DNA of 64,000 nucleotides from Corynebacterium vitaeruminis (GCF_001054325.1 NZ_JVVM01000025.1:228918-292917); one strand, 5' to 3'; positions 8,979 through 18,362 are shown, counted from the stretch's first letter. Made by a program: numbers and translations. Notes: generated from the letters alone by a model not told the origin.

Positions 8979-11681
8979 GTGTTTTCGCTCAGCAAGTTGC
9001 TCCGCATTGGTGAAGGCCGCGCTGTCAAGAGGCTTGGCAATATTGCAGATCAGGTCATCGCCAAGGAAGACGAGTACGCAGCTCTTTCAGACGATGAACT
9101 CCGTGCCAAGACCGAGGAGTTTAAGAAGCAGCTGGCTGACGGTGCAGATGTAGACGATTTGCTGCTGGATGCTTTCGCCACGGCGCGCGAGGCATCGTGG
9201 CGCGTGCTGGGACAGAAGCACTACCGCGTCCAGGTTATGGGCGGTGCGGCACTGCACTTCGGCAACGTTGCCGAGATGGGTACTGGTGAAGGCAAAACCC
9301 TGACCTGTGTGCTGCCCGCATACCTCAATGCGCTGGCAGGCAAGGGTGTTCATGTTGTCACGGTTAATGACTACCTGGCTAAGCGTGACGCGGAGTGGAT
9401 GGGCCGAGTCCACCGCTTCCTGGGGCTTGAGACCTCCGTGATTCTCTCTGAGCTGAGTCCGGATCAGCGCCGGAAGGCCTACGCTGCTGACATCACCTAC
9501 GGTACGAACAACGAGTTCGGCTTTGACTACCTGCGTGACAACATGGCGCATTCTCTCGACGACTTGGTGCAGCGTGACCACCACTACGCCATCGTCGATG
9601 AGGTTGACTCGATTCTGATTGACGAGGCTCGTACCCCGTTGATCATTTCCGGTCCGGCGGATGGTGATCCGCACTGGTACCTGGCGTTCTCCAAGATTGT
9701 TCCGCGCATGAAGCGCGACATCCACTACGAAGTCGATGAGCGTAAGCGCACCATCGGTATTCGTGAGGAGGGCGTTGAATTCGTTGAGGATCAGCTGGGT
9801 ATCGCCAACTTGTACGCTCCGGAAAATTCCTCGCTGGTCAGCTACCTGAACAATGCCCTGAAGGCCAAGGAGCTGTTCACCCGCGACAAGGACTACATCA
9901 TCCGTAACGGCGAGATTCTCATTGTCGATGAGTTCACCGGTCGTGTGTTGGCAGGCCGTCGCTATAACGAGGGCATGCACCAGGCAATTGAGGCCAAGGA
10001 AGGGGTGGAGATTAAAAACGAGAACCAGACGCTGGCAACCGTTACGCTCCAGAACTACTTCCGCCTCTACGACAAGCTGTCCGGTATGACCGGTACGGCT
10101 GAGACTGAAGCGGCCGAGCTGCACCAGATTTACAAGCTGAACGTCATGTCGATTCCTCCGAATCGTCCCAAGCAGCGTGAGGATCTGCCTGACCTGATCT
10201 ACAAGACGCAGGAGGCAAAGTTTGCCGCTGTTGTCGAAGACATCCGTGAATGCCATGACAAGGGCCAGCCAGTTCTGGTTGGTACGACTTCGGTCGAGAA
10301 GTCCGAGTACCTTTCCAAGCTCCTGCAGCGCGAAGGTATTCCACACTCCGTGCTGAATGCTAAGCACCACGAGAAGGAAGCTGAGATTGTCGCTGTGGCG
10401 GGTCGTCTCGGCGGTGTTACCGTGGCAACCAACATGGCCGGGCGTGGTACTGACATCGTGCTGGGCGGTAACCCGGATATCATCGCTGACCTGAACTTGC
10501 GCTCTCGTGGCCTGGATCCAGTGGAGACTCCGGAAGAGTACGAAGAGGCGTGGGACGCTGAGATTGAGCGTGCTCGCCAGCAGTCGAAGGAAGAAGCTGA
10601 CAAGGTGCGTGAGGCCGGTGGCCTCTACGTTCTAGGTACCGAGCGCCATGAGTCACGCCGTATTGACAACCAGCTGCGTGGACGTACCGGCCGTCAGGGA
10701 GACCCGGGTGTCACCCGCTTCTACCTGTCCATGCGCGACGACCTAATGGTTCGTTTCAACGGCCAGCGCATGGAAGCACTGATGAATACTCTGAACGTCC
10801 CGGATGACGTTCCTATCGACTCCAAGGTTGTTTCCAACTCCATCAAGAGCGTTCAGGCTCAGGTGGAAAGCCAGAACTTCGAAATCCGTAAGAATGTGCT
10901 GAAGTACGACGAGGTTATGAACCAGCAGCGTAAGGTCATCTACGCTGAGCGCCGTCGCATCCTCGAAGGTGAGGATTTGAAGACACAGGTCCGTGACATG
11001 CAGGACGACGTCGTCGATGCGTATGTCAACGGCGCCACCGCTGACGGCTATGTGGAGGACTGGGACCTCGACGAACTGTGGAATGCTCTTGAGCAGCTCT
11101 ACGGTCCGACGTTTACCGCGCAAGAGCTCATTGATGGCTCCGATTTCGGTACCCCGGGTGACCTCTCGGCCGATGAGTTGTCCAAGGCTCTGCACACGGA
11201 CATCTCAGCCAGCTACGATCAGCTCGAGGATGCGGTCTCTGCAATTGGCGGTGAAGACCAGATGCGCAACATTGAGCGCTTCACCATCCTGAACGTCATG
11301 GACCAGAAGTGGCGCGAGCACCTCTACGAGATGGATTACCTCAAGGAGGGCATCGGTTTGCGCGCCATGGCCCAGGCTGACCCGCTGGTGGAGTACCAGC
11401 GTGAGGGCTACGACATGTTCACCGCGATGATGGACGGTATCAAGGAAGAATCGGTTCGTCAGCTGTTCCTGATCCGCAAGCAGGTTATGCCCGCAGCGGA
11501 AAACACCGAGGGTCAGGAAGACCAGGCTCCATCTCTGCCGACGGAAACTGCTGAACAGAATCAGCAGATGACCTACTCCGGCCCCAGTGAGGACGGCAGT
11601 GCAGAGCAGCAGCGCGTGGATCAGGAACCTGAGGGCAACCGAGCTCAGCGTCGGAAGGCGGCTCGCAAGCGCCGTCGCTAA
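8979..11681 (+). CDS. secA: Preprotein translocase ATPase SecA
   Basis: Motor ATPase of the general Sec export pathway, 900 residues. Walker A MGTGEGKT is at about 99-106 and the DEAD-like box [15 protein letters not shown] at about 206-220. The helicase motif TGRQGDPG and the C-terminal [15 protein letters not shown] segment are present. The C-terminus lacks the SecB-type zinc motif and ends in a basic tail ([11 protein letters not shown]), as in actinobacterial SecA1. GTG start with GGAAAGG 12 bases upstream. Downstream is a convergent gene, with a strong terminator inside its 3' end. Confidence 0.97.
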   Translation: MFSLSKLLRIGEGRAVKRLGNIADQVIAKEDEYAALSDDELRAKTEEFKKQLADGADVDDLLLDAFATAREASWRVLGQKHYRVQVMGGAALHFGNVAEMGTGEGKTLTCVLPAYLNALAGKGVHVVTVNDYLAKRDAEWMGRVHRFLGLETSVILSELSPDQRRKAYAADITYGTNNEFGFDYLRDNMAHSLDDLVQRDHHYAIVDEVDSILIDEARTPLIISGPADGDPHWYLAFSKIVPRMKRDIHYEVDERKRTIGIREEGVEFVEDQLGIANLYAPENSSLVSYLNNALKAKELFTRDKDYIIRNGEILIVDEFTGRVLAGRRYNEGMHQAIEAKEGVEIKNENQTLATVTLQNYFRLYDKLSGMTGTAETEAAELHQIYKLNVMSIPPNRPKQREDLPDLIYKTQEAKFAAVVEDIRECHDKGQPVLVGTTSVEKSEYLSKLLQREGIPHSVLNAKHHEKEAEIVAVAGRLGGVTVATNMAGRGTDIVLGGNPDIIADLNLRSRGLDPVETPEEYEEAWDAEIERARQQSKEEADKVREAGGLYVLGTERHESRRIDNQLRGRTGRQGDPGVTRFYLSMRDDLMVRFNGQRMEALMNTLNVPDDVPIDSKVVSNSIKSVQAQVESQNFEIRKNVLKYDEVMNQQRKVIYAERRRILEGEDLKTQVRDMQDDVVDAYVNGATADGYVEDWDLDELWNALEQLYGPTFTAQELIDGSDFGTPGDLSADELSKALHTDISASYDQLEDAVSAIGGEDQMRNIERFTILNVMDQKWREHLYEMDYLKEGIGLRAMAQADPLVEYQREGYDMFTAMMDGIKEESVRQLFLIRKQVMPAAENTEGQEDQAPSLPTETAEQNQQMTYSGPSEDGSAEQQRVDQEPEGNRAQRRKAARKRRR

Positions 11682-11684
11682 GCA

Positions 11685-12374
11685 TTAAAGCACACGAAAC
11701 GCGGTCATGATCCATGGCCGCGTTTTTGCCGTTCCACGGCGGAACGTGCCAGTGAACGCGCGAGCTCGCGAACCTACGCGGCAGCTGCCCAGGAATTCCA
11801 CCTTCTTGCCGTCCGCGGAAGCGCTGGCGTGGAAGGATTGCAACGCGATGCCCTTGAGATTGGCATTTTTTGACAGCGTGAGTATTGCGGCGTGAATAAT
11901 TGGGTCGATGTTGATGCGGCGCAAATCGTTGACTCGTCTGCGGCCTGCGATGATGTCAAAGACGCGGCGAGTGGTCGTGCCGAGTTCCTGTCTCAGCTGG
12001 TGCTCACAGTGCTGGACGACGTGTGGTGCTCGTGGCGGCTGTGACGAAGTCGGTCGCATGGACGATTCGTCCGGATTTGCTGAGGGCATCGGTACATTCG
12101 GCGCGCTTGTTGTAGCAGGTGTGGCTACTGCAGCCGGTAAGGCCGTCATGGCAGCGGTGCCGACCGTAACGGGGCTTCCGGTATAGGCCGGTTTCACCTT
12201 TGTGGCTTGAGAAGCGGCGGCATTGGCTGACTGGTCAAGTTGAATTGTGTGGAGAAGCGAAAAACCTGTTGCTGGTTCGATGAATTCCCCGCCGGTGTAT
12301 CGGCGCTCAGCGGCGTGCGACAGCGCGTAAGTCGTTGCTGCCTGCGTTGCTGGTACGTGAGACGTTGGTGCCAT
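11685..12374 (-). CDS. DUF6459 (Rv3235-like) protein
   Basis: 229 residues. An Ala/Pro/Thr-rich, probably disordered N-terminal half is followed by a conserved C-terminal domain (about 118-229). It includes RRVFDIIAGRRRVNDLRRI, a basic SRARAFTGTFRR stretch and the ending W-x-x-x-A-x-x-x-L, which match my memory of the actinobacterial DUF6459/Rv3235 family near secA. Function is unknown. AGGGGGA lies 8 bases before the ATG. It is convergent with secA with only 3 bases between stops, and its last codons overlap the secA terminator. Confidence 0.75.
   Translation of the reverse strand: MAPTSHVPATQAATTYALSHAAERRYTGGEFIEPATGFSLLHTIQLDQSANAAASQATKVKPAYTGSPVTVGTAAMTALPAAVATPATTSAPNVPMPSANPDESSMRPTSSQPPRAPHVVQHCEHQLRQELGTTTRRVFDIIAGRRRVNDLRRINIDPIIHAAILTLSKNANLKGIALQSFHASASADGKKVEFLGSCRVGSRARAFTGTFRRGTAKTRPWIMTAFRVL
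11697..11727 (+). terminator. secA terminator inside the convergent gene's 3' end
   Basis: AAACGCGG at 11697-11704 and CCGCGTTT at 11718-11725 are perfect arms, extended inwards by CATG/CATG pairing, and followed by TTTTT. The whole hairpin lies within the last codons of the opposite-strand DUF6459 gene. Confidence 0.8.
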
Positions 12375-12427
12375 GGATTAATCCCCCTAAAACTCCCCAT
12401 TGGCAAGTTCCCCCTTGCTGAAGACCA

Positions 12428-12640
12428 TTGTCCTACAAGTGCTTTAAGTGTGCAGCTTGTGGAAGACAATTTACGACCAGGAGGGGGCGATTTGGCAAAG
12501 ATGCGACCGCGGAGTGTGCTTGGTGCCCTGCAGTCTATGATGTGTCCCGTTTTCATCCCGCATCCGTCCCGGAAAAACCTGCGAATCATCGCTATCCGGG
12601 CACTCCTTGTAATCGTCGTAACAGGCGTAAAACCCACTGA
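12428..12640 (+). CDS. Possible small zinc-ribbon-like protein
   Basis: A 70-residue frame from a TTG, with two cysteine pairs: C-x-x-C-x-x-C near residues 5-11 (KCFKCAACG) and CAWC about 20 residues later. This would suit a zinc ribbon. There is no good ribosome site and the C-terminus is Arg/Asn-rich without conservation I recognise. It fills the gap between a divergent gene and the HAD-like gene. It may be real, a decayed remnant or chance. Confidence 0.3.
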   Translation: MSYKCFKCAACGRQFTTRRGRFGKDATAECAWCPAVYDVSRFHPASVPEKPANHRYPGTPCNRRNRRKTH

Positions 12641-12686
12641 CCAGCAAGAACAGCAAACCCCCAGGTCATGCGATAAACTACAGGCC

Positions 12687-13097
12687 ATGCGCGGAATGAT
12701 TATCGATTACTGTGGTGTCCTTGACGGCACGGATGAGGACCAGGCACGTTGGCGTAATTTGCTGGTAGAGGCGCGTGCAAATGGAGTTGGCCTGGCAGTC
12801 CTGTCGAATGACCCGGGCGGCCCGTCGGCGGATCCGATTCGCAAGCTCGAAGATGAGGGCTTGGTAGACGCAGTTGTGCTCTCTGGTGAAATTGGCCATG
12901 AGAAGCCTTCAGCAGAGGCTTTTAACGCAGCTGCCGCAACTATTGAACTGCCGGCACGGGACTGCGTGTTGGTGGATGACTCGATTGAGAACATCCACGC
13001 TGCAGTCTCTAACGGTATGGTGGGGGTCTTCTACCAGCAGTTCGACCGTGCAGTGGTCGAGATTTCCGGTCTGCTGGGACTCGAGGGCGAGTTTTAA
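12687..13097 (+). CDS. HAD-like hydrolase family protein
   Basis: 136 residues resembling the HAD superfamily core. MIIDYCGVLDGTDEDQ corresponds to motif I, but a D-x-D nucleophile pair is not intact (DYCGVL). VLSND fits motif II, HEKPSAEAF supplies the motif III lysine, and VLVDDSIENIHAA is motif IV. The cap is minimal. Phosphatase activity is uncertain because of the altered motif I. The start is ATG 12687; the frame extends upstream without recognisable sequence. Its stop overlaps the next start (TAATG), indicating coupling. Confidence 0.8.
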   Translation: MRGMIIDYCGVLDGTDEDQARWRNLLVEARANGVGLAVLSNDPGGPSADPIRKLEDEGLVDAVVLSGEIGHEKPSAEAFNAAAATIELPARDCVLVDDSIENIHAAVSNGMVGVFYQQFDRAVVEISGLLGLEGEF

Positions 13098-13588
13098 TGC
13101 GCGTCTATATCCCAGCGACTTTTTCCATGCTTGAGGCGCTGAAGGAGAACGAGCTCATCCACGCCCGCGGTGGTTGGGGCTTCGCCGTCACCGAGGCATT
13201 GCGAGATTTCTTTACTGAGGGCGATGACGAGGAACTGGCGGACATTGCCTTTGATGAGGCTGCGCGTGCGTCACTCCGCCTGCTCGATGCTACAGAGGGG
13301 AAGTTCCCGCACCGCCGTGTAGTCATTTCTGTCGATGTTGAGGCTGAGCCACAGTCCGACATGGGGGATGCCGTGGTCAAGGTCGGTGGTCCGATTTCGC
13401 TTGCCGACGTCGCAGCGCTCCACATTGATGTGGAAGAGGCGGAAAACAAGGTTGAGGCAGCAATTGATGCAGTCGATAAGGCGGATCTCGGTGACGAGGA
13501 CGCGGAGTTGACCGTTGGTGATGCGCTGGAGATTCCGCTGGCGTGGTACGACGTAGCTGAGCTTGGCATGGTGGTGGAGCTGCTGTAA
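13097..13588 (+). CDS. DUF6912 family protein
   Basis: 163 residues, acidic. It starts MRVYIPATFSMLEAL and continues GWGFAVTEALRDFFTEGDDEELADIAFDEAARASLRLL, split here only as family hallmarks of DUF6912, an actinobacterial family of unknown function usually beside the HAD-like gene. No catalytic motif, signal or membrane segment is visible. It overlaps the upstream gene by one base, so the two are a co-translated pair. Confidence 0.8.
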   Translation: MRVYIPATFSMLEALKENELIHARGGWGFAVTEALRDFFTEGDDEELADIAFDEAARASLRLLDATEGKFPHRRVVISVDVEAEPQSDMGDAVVKVGGPISLADVAALHIDVEEAENKVEAAIDAVDKADLGDEDAELTVGDALEIPLAWYDVAELGMVVELL

Positions 13589-13589
13589 A

Positions 13590-13608
13590 ACACCGGGTAA
13601 CCGGGTGT
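13590..13608 (+). terminator. Weak hairpin after the DUF6912 gene
   Basis: ACACC at 13590-13594 pairs with GGTGT at 13604-13608, with further inner CGG/CCG pairing, 2 bases after the stop. No T-tract. It may end the HAD/DUF6912 operon. Confidence 0.35.
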
Positions 13609-13710
13609 GTAGCGTCGTAGAGAAGAGGTTTTTCGAGGTTAATAGACAAAACGTGTGTCCGGTCGACGTGTCGCCGGATGGTGCCTTTTGCTACTTAGCC
13701 CTCAATGCGA

Positions 13711-13835
13711 GTTAATGACCGCGTTTATGTCAGCGGCGGCGGGCCAATGCAAGTTAGTGACCTCGCTTATAGCAAAAATGGCCCGAAAAATAGCTTGAAA
13801 GTGCTATAAAGTTGGGCAGTTTCACATGTGCAGCC
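13711..13835. repeat. Dispersed palindromic repeat, copy A
   Basis: Matches copy B at 63879-64000 along its length: a half-element near 13711-13748 (TTTATGTCAGCGGCGGCGGG), then TTATAGCAAAAATGGCCCGA, CTTGAAAGTG and CAGTTTCACAT. TTATAGC (13767-13773) pairs with GCTATAA (13803-13809). Copy C is at 23593-23662. The paired arm differs between copies in a compensating way (TTATA/TATAA here, TTATG/CATAA in B). Confidence 0.75.
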
Positions 13836-13878
13836 CGTAGTCACATGTGCAGCTCATATTCACATGTGCAGCCCGTAT
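13822..13878. repeat. 19-bp tandem repeat, three copies
   Basis: Units at 13822-13840, 13841-13859 and 13860-13878 share TCACATGTGCAGC and differ at a few later positions. Each unit contains the palindrome CACATGTG. The first unit overlaps the end of dispersed repeat copy A; copy B also ends in a similar unit at the window edge. Confidence 0.85.
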
Positions 13879-14335
13879 TTTTGTTATTTCATGGGTCCTT
13901 TTTGGAGCCCTAGGCTGTGTTGGTATTCGATTGGGATAGGGCTGGCGTTCGCCTACTCTGCCGCGATGGGCATCGGCGATGCATTTGGGCAGGGCGTGGC
14001 CCCCGTCTTCCAAGCTGTTGGTTGTTGATTTCCATCGCTTCGGTTCCAGCACACCCTATGCGGCTAGTACATGCGGGTGCCATTCCAATGGATTGAACTG
14101 AAAACGGGCTTGAAAGATCCAAGCACCTATTCGAGCGCGATTTATGCGACCTGATCTGACTAAGTGCCTTGAATCAGACACGCTTTTACTACTTCACCCT
14201 CCAAAAGTGGTTTTGCTGCGGGGGTATGCGGCCACCAATTATTTTGTTCGGCTAATTTCCATGTCAAAGGGGTTTTGTACAGGCAAACGGGGGTAATGAC
14301 AATTTCGCTATTTATGTCAAAGTCATTTGTTTCCC

Positions 14336-14383
14336 TTGACCAATAACTTACCGCTCCGTAGTCTACGTCTAAGTAACCTACGG
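14336..14383 (+). promoter_or_regulatory. Promoter with palindromic operator for the reductase-desaturase operon
   Basis: TTGACC (14336-14341) and TAGTCT (14359-14364) are spaced 17 bases apart. The perfect palindrome CGTAGTCTACG (14357-14367) overlaps the -10 box. A wider pair CCGTAG (14356-14361) and CTACGG (14378-14383) brackets the predicted transcription start. This is a good place for a repressor such as a TetR protein. Confidence 0.6.
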
Positions 14384-14470
14384 GTTCGTAACAATGGTTC
14401 GAGTGGGGCATGCCCGCAGATAAACAGGGTTATTTCTCGTTCGTCCATAACAGTCAGGAGGGGATAGGAA

Positions 14471-15535
14471 ATGGGAATCAAGACCAAAGTCTCCCGCGTA
14501 TTCAAGCATTTATCGACGCCACTTTTGCCCGATGACTACACGCACTTGATTAACCCGCTGTGGTCGAGCCGCGAGTTGCGGGGCCAGATTGAGGCAATCA
14601 ATCCCACATCTCCTACTTCGGCAGAGTTGGTAATTCGGCCAGGATGGGGGATGCCAACGGACTTCAAGTCCGGCCAGTTCATCGGACTTGGCGTAGAGGT
14701 GAACGGAAAATTCCTGTGGCGTTCCTACTCGCTGACGAATGCACCGCGGCCTCATGACGGCCTGCTGACTATCAACATTCGTGCTCTCAACGACGGCTAC
14801 GTGTCTAAGCACCTCGTGGCCAATGTAAAGCCGGGCACGGTCGTCCGCCTAGCTGCGCCAGCCGGAGATTTCTACCTCCCGGAGCCGCTTCCAGCGCGCA
14901 TCGCGTTTGTTACCGCGGGTTCTGGCGTAACCCCGGTGATGTCCATGCTGCGCGATCTTGTCGCCCGTAACGCCGCAGTGGAAGTTGAGCACATTCATTC
15001 CTACCGCGGTGAGGAAGAAGCTGTGTTTGTCAGTGAACTGCGCGAGCTCGAACGGCGCAGTGCTAGCAAGCAGATGAAGTATCGCCTACATACACGCAAT
15101 ACGGAAACACAGCCTCGGATTGACGCTGCAGCGGTTACCGACACTATCGCGGACTTTGGGTCGCTGGCGTCGTCGGCAAGCGCCTATGCCTGTGGGCCTG
15201 TTGAACTGCTGAAGAACCTTGAGCCGGAGTTCCCCGGACTGCGGACCGAACGATTCACCGTCGATCGCACAGCGGCGGAGGAAGTCGGTGGCACAGTGAG
15301 TTTCGGCAGCCGTGGCGACGTCGACGTAGATGGGGCAACCACCATTCTGGAAGCAGCTGATAGCGTTGGGGTGGACCTGCCGTATGGCTGTCGGATGGGA
15401 ATTTGTGCGACGTGCGTGCAGCAACTTTCCGACGGCGCGGCGCGGGACATCCGCACGGGCGCGACATTTGTAGCGGGGGAGCGGGTGCGTACGTGTGTCT
15501 GCGCGCCAGCGGGGCACGCGAGCATCGAGCTGTAA
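14471..15535 (+). CDS. Ferredoxin-type flavin reductase partnering the desaturase
   Basis: 354 residues. The FAD-binding RSYSLTNAP motif is at about 83-91, the NAD(P)H-binding GSGVTPVMSML at about 151-161, and a C-terminal plant-type [2Fe-2S] domain has C307, C312, C315 and C342. It resembles mycobacterial Rv3230c, which passes electrons from NADPH to the desaturase DesA3. AGGAGG lies upstream of the ATG. The desaturase follows after 68 bases, so the two form an electron-transfer operon. Confidence 0.9.
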   Translation: MGIKTKVSRVFKHLSTPLLPDDYTHLINPLWSSRELRGQIEAINPTSPTSAELVIRPGWGMPTDFKSGQFIGLGVEVNGKFLWRSYSLTNAPRPHDGLLTINIRALNDGYVSKHLVANVKPGTVVRLAAPAGDFYLPEPLPARIAFVTAGSGVTPVMSMLRDLVARNAAVEVEHIHSYRGEEEAVFVSELRELERRSASKQMKYRLHTRNTETQPRIDAAAVTDTIADFGSLASSASAYACGPVELLKNLEPEFPGLRTERFTVDRTAAEEVGGTVSFGSRGDVDVDGATTILEAADSVGVDLPYGCRMGICATCVQQLSDGAARDIRTGATFVAGERVRTCVCAPAGHASIEL

Positions 15536-15603
15536 GTTCACCCATACCCACTAAAACCTGTATCAACCAGGAGAAACGACCTCAAGGAGTTTGGATTCTT
15601 CCC

Positions 15604-16944
15604 ATGGCTATTTCCGATATCGCATCGTATGTGCACTTAAGTGAAGAGGACGTCGCAGAGATTGGGCGCCGGTTTGCGGAAATTGAAAAGCAACACCGCG
15701 ATTCGCTGGGGCAGAAGGATGCTCGATACATCCGCACGCTTATCCGTATCCAGCGCACCCTTGAGGTGACCGGCCGAGGTCTGCTGATGGTTCCGACCGC
15801 AGGTATGGCATTGAATAAATTGGGGATGCTGCCTAAGTCGTGGAAGAACACCGCGCACTGGGGTTTCAAATGGGCGGGTGCCTCCGCGCTGGGGCTGGCA
15901 AAGATTTTGGAAAACCTCGAAATCGGTCATAACACCATGCACGGTCAGTGGGACTGGATGAATGACCCTGAGATTCACTCGGCCACCTGGGAGTGGGACA
16001 ATTCCTGCCCATCCAGCGGATGGAAGCACTCACACAACTTTGTCCACCATAAGTACACCAACGTGCTCGGTATGGACAACGATGTGGGATACGGCATTCT
16101 GCGGGTGACTCGTGACCGCCGTTGGAAGCCATCGACGCTGCTGCAGCCGGTGTCGAACGTGGTGTTGGCCAGCCTTTTTCAATGGGCAGTGGCCTTCTAC
16201 GACGTTGAGCTCGGGCGCGTGTTCGCAGGTAAGAAAACTTGGGAAGAGGCCCGACCGCAGCTCATGGAGGTTGTGAATAAGTCGGGGCGCCAAGTGCTCA
16301 AGGACTATGTTCTTTTCCCAGCGATGGCGGGCTCGCGTTACCGCGAAGTAGCGTTTGCGAACATGATGGCCAATCTCGCCCGCAACCTGTGGGCCTACGC
16401 GGTCATCTTCTGCGGCCACTTCCCGGATGACGCCGAAACCTTCACCAAAGAGCAGTACAACACCGAGGACAAGAGCGAGTGGTACCTGCGCCAAATGCTG
16501 GGCTCGGCGAACTTCCACGGCGGGCTGGCACTGTCGGTGCTCTCGGGAAACCTGAACTACCAAATTGAGCACCATCTCTACCCAGACATGCCCTCCAATA
16601 GGCTCGCGCAGATTTCGAAGCAGGTCCAGCAGATCTGCCGGGACTACGACCTGCCATACAATACGGGGTCGTTCCCGAAGCAGTTTTTCCAGGTCCAGCG
16701 CACGCTGCTGAAGTTGTCGCTACCGGATCGCTTCCTGGTCGCTGACCCGGACAACGCCCCGGAGGTGCGTTCGGAGGCCGCATTCAGGAAGAATCCGCAG
16801 GTTGAAGCGGCGCTCAAGTCCGGTTCCAGGCAACGCAAGGGCTTAGCGACGGGGCTGCGAATGCTCCGCCGACTTCGTCCCGGTGTCCGCGATATTGTCC
16901 GAGCCTACACCGGCCGCTCGACGCACTCTGCCGCGCGTGGTTAG
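15604..16944 (+). CDS. Acyl-CoA/fatty acid desaturase (DesA3-like)
   Basis: Membrane di-iron desaturase that introduces a double bond into fatty acyl chains. The three histidine boxes are visible: GHNTMH (from about H109), HSHNFVHHK (from about H142) and QIEHHLYP (from about H323). ATG 15604 starts MAISDIASYVHLSEED as in homologues; AAGGAG lies 15-20 bases upstream. Length 446 residues. It is paired with the reductase upstream and ends tail-to-tail with the ClC gene, overlapping by 4 bases. Confidence 0.92.
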   Translation: MAISDIASYVHLSEEDVAEIGRRFAEIEKQHRDSLGQKDARYIRTLIRIQRTLEVTGRGLLMVPTAGMALNKLGMLPKSWKNTAHWGFKWAGASALGLAKILENLEIGHNTMHGQWDWMNDPEIHSATWEWDNSCPSSGWKHSHNFVHHKYTNVLGMDNDVGYGILRVTRDRRWKPSTLLQPVSNVVLASLFQWAVAFYDVELGRVFAGKKTWEEARPQLMEVVNKSGRQVLKDYVLFPAMAGSRYREVAFANMMANLARNLWAYAVIFCGHFPDDAETFTKEQYNTEDKSEWYLRQMLGSANFHGGLALSVLSGNLNYQIEHHLYPDMPSNRLAQISKQVQQICRDYDLPYNTGSFPKQFFQVQRTLLKLSLPDRFLVADPDNAPEVRSEAAFRKNPQVEAALKSGSRQRKGLATGLRMLRRLRPGVRDIVRAYTGRSTHSAARG

Positions 16945-18362
16945 CCGTCGGCCCGCTTGCGAATAGCCGTCGCTACCGCAGGCTTACGGTTCCACGGCAT
17001 TGATTGTTTGTGGGGGAGTTGCAGCCAGGCGCGAATGACGCTCACGGTCAGCGTTGCGGTTGCCCCAGCGAGGAAGAGTGCCAGGTACGCAGAGGAATTC
17101 TGGCCGGTGAACTCCACGGTCACAATCAGTGCGAACAGTGGAGCTGCCATGGATGCAGACAGGAAAGCCGCCGCGCCGAGAATTGCAAAGTCGCTCAGCG
17201 GAATTGAGGGCATCAATGGTTGTACGAAGCAGCCGATGATGAAACCGCTGAGCGCGCCAAGGGCAAAGCCGGGGGTCAACAGACCACCGACGGCACCCGA
17301 ACGAAAAGTAACTAGAACCGCGACAGTTTTCGCGATCAGCAGCATGACCGCAAACCCCAGCAGTGGGCGATCCATGAGAACTGTGGTCGCAGCGATGCGG
17401 CCGTTGCCCAATACTTCTGGAATCCATAGCGAGATCACACCAACTAGCGTGAACGCGAGGGGGACGGCCCAGGCAGAATGCCAGCCGGTCGGTGCTTTGT
17501 CCGACACTCGTGAGCTGACAATGCGAAATGCATAGCCCAGGGCACCGCAGATAACACCGAGGAGCAGCGCCGCTCCGAGGTTGCCCCAGCCGTCCGAAAG
17601 ATTAATTGGGCTATAGAGCGGGCTACTGCCGACCACAATGCCCGAAGTCACCGTGGCAATGGCCGAGCACGCCAGCACCACCATCACCGCGGTAATACTC
17701 AGCGAGCCCAGCAGAATCTCCAATGAGAAAATCGCTCCAGCCAGCGGGATGTGATAAATCGCGCCCAGACCGGCACCAGCCGCTGCTGCGACCAGAATAC
17801 GGCGGTGTAGCGGATCGATGCGCAGTCGATGTGACATCTGTGAAGCCACCATCGCACCGAGCTCGCGCGGGGCATTCTCACGTCCCATGGATGCACCTGC
17901 GGCCACGGTCGCCATTTGCAAAAACACATTGACAAGAGTTGACCACACGGGCATGAGACGGCCGTGCATGCCCGCTTCAACGCTTTCAATGGGCTTGGCT
18001 TTTGTGCGCAGCGCGGCCCACATCGGTCCTGCAATCAGTCCCGCCAGCACAATTCCGACAAAGCGCTGTAAACCAGTCGTTCCATCGGTCACGACCGCTA
18101 CGTCACCCTCGTGCTGCCCGTAGACCGCGTACTCGATGCCGTGCATAGTCAGCGCGAGGCCGGCTGCTCCGAGCCCCGTCGCAAGTCCCACGATTAGCGT
18201 GTAGACGCATAGTCGAATCCAACTGCCGGGAGCTGGGTAGAGGCCGGAACTGTCCTTCGCAGACTCAGCATTTGCCGAGGCTTCAGAGGGCGTCTCCGCA
18301 GAATCGGTGTGGCTAGTCTCTTTCAATGTCCAGCTCCCAGTCCTCGTTGTCGCCGATGGCAT
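16941..18362 (-). CDS. ClC-family chloride channel or exchanger
   Basis: 473 residues with about ten hydrophobic segments. ClC signatures include the GRENAPRELGA motif near residue 160, whose glutamate corresponds to the gating residue, and GAVGGLLTPGFALGA in the C-terminal half. It moves chloride, possibly in exchange for protons. No CBS domain is present. The ATG at 18362 lies within the end of rsgA without a ribosome site; TTG at 18326 with GGGAG upstream is a good alternative. Last gene of the aroA-rsgA-clc operon. Confidence 0.88.
   Translation of the reverse strand: MPSATTRTGSWTLKETSHTDSAETPSEASANAESAKDSSGLYPAPGSWIRLCVYTLIVGLATGLGAAGLALTMHGIEYAVYGQHEGDVAVVTDGTTGLQRFVGIVLAGLIAGPMWAALRTKAKPIESVEAGMHGRLMPVWSTLVNVFLQMATVAAGASMGRENAPRELGAMVASQMSHRLRIDPLHRRILVAAAAGAGLGAIYHIPLAGAIFSLEILLGSLSITAVMVVLACSAIATVTSGIVVGSSPLYSPINLSDGWGNLGAALLLGVICGALGYAFRIVSSRVSDKAPTGWHSAWAVPLAFTLVGVISLWIPEVLGNGRIAATTVLMDRPLLGFAVMLLIAKTVAVLVTFRSGAVGGLLTPGFALGALSGFIIGCFVQPLMPSIPLSDFAILGAAAFLSASMAAPLFALIVTVEFTGQNSSAYLALFLAGATATLTVSVIRAWLQLPHKQSMPWNRKPAVATAIRKRADG

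Larger units (their letters stand above)
13589..14470. other. 882-base gene-free region
   Basis: The region holds a hairpin, a dispersed palindromic repeat (13711-13835), a 19-bp tandem repeat and, at its right end, the promoter of the reductase gene. Open frames here (for example 13828-14028) run through the repeats, lack ribosome sites and show no family resemblance. I see no tRNA. Confidence 0.6.

Noticed and set aside
13828..14028. 66-residue frame running through the tandem repeat
   Set aside because: It begins inside the repeat and has no ribosome site; the repeat explains the open frame.
15403..15603. N-terminal extension of the desaturase from an upstream start
   Set aside because: The extension overlaps the reductase 3' end in another frame and is Arg/Cys-rich without homology; ATG 15604 fits the family.
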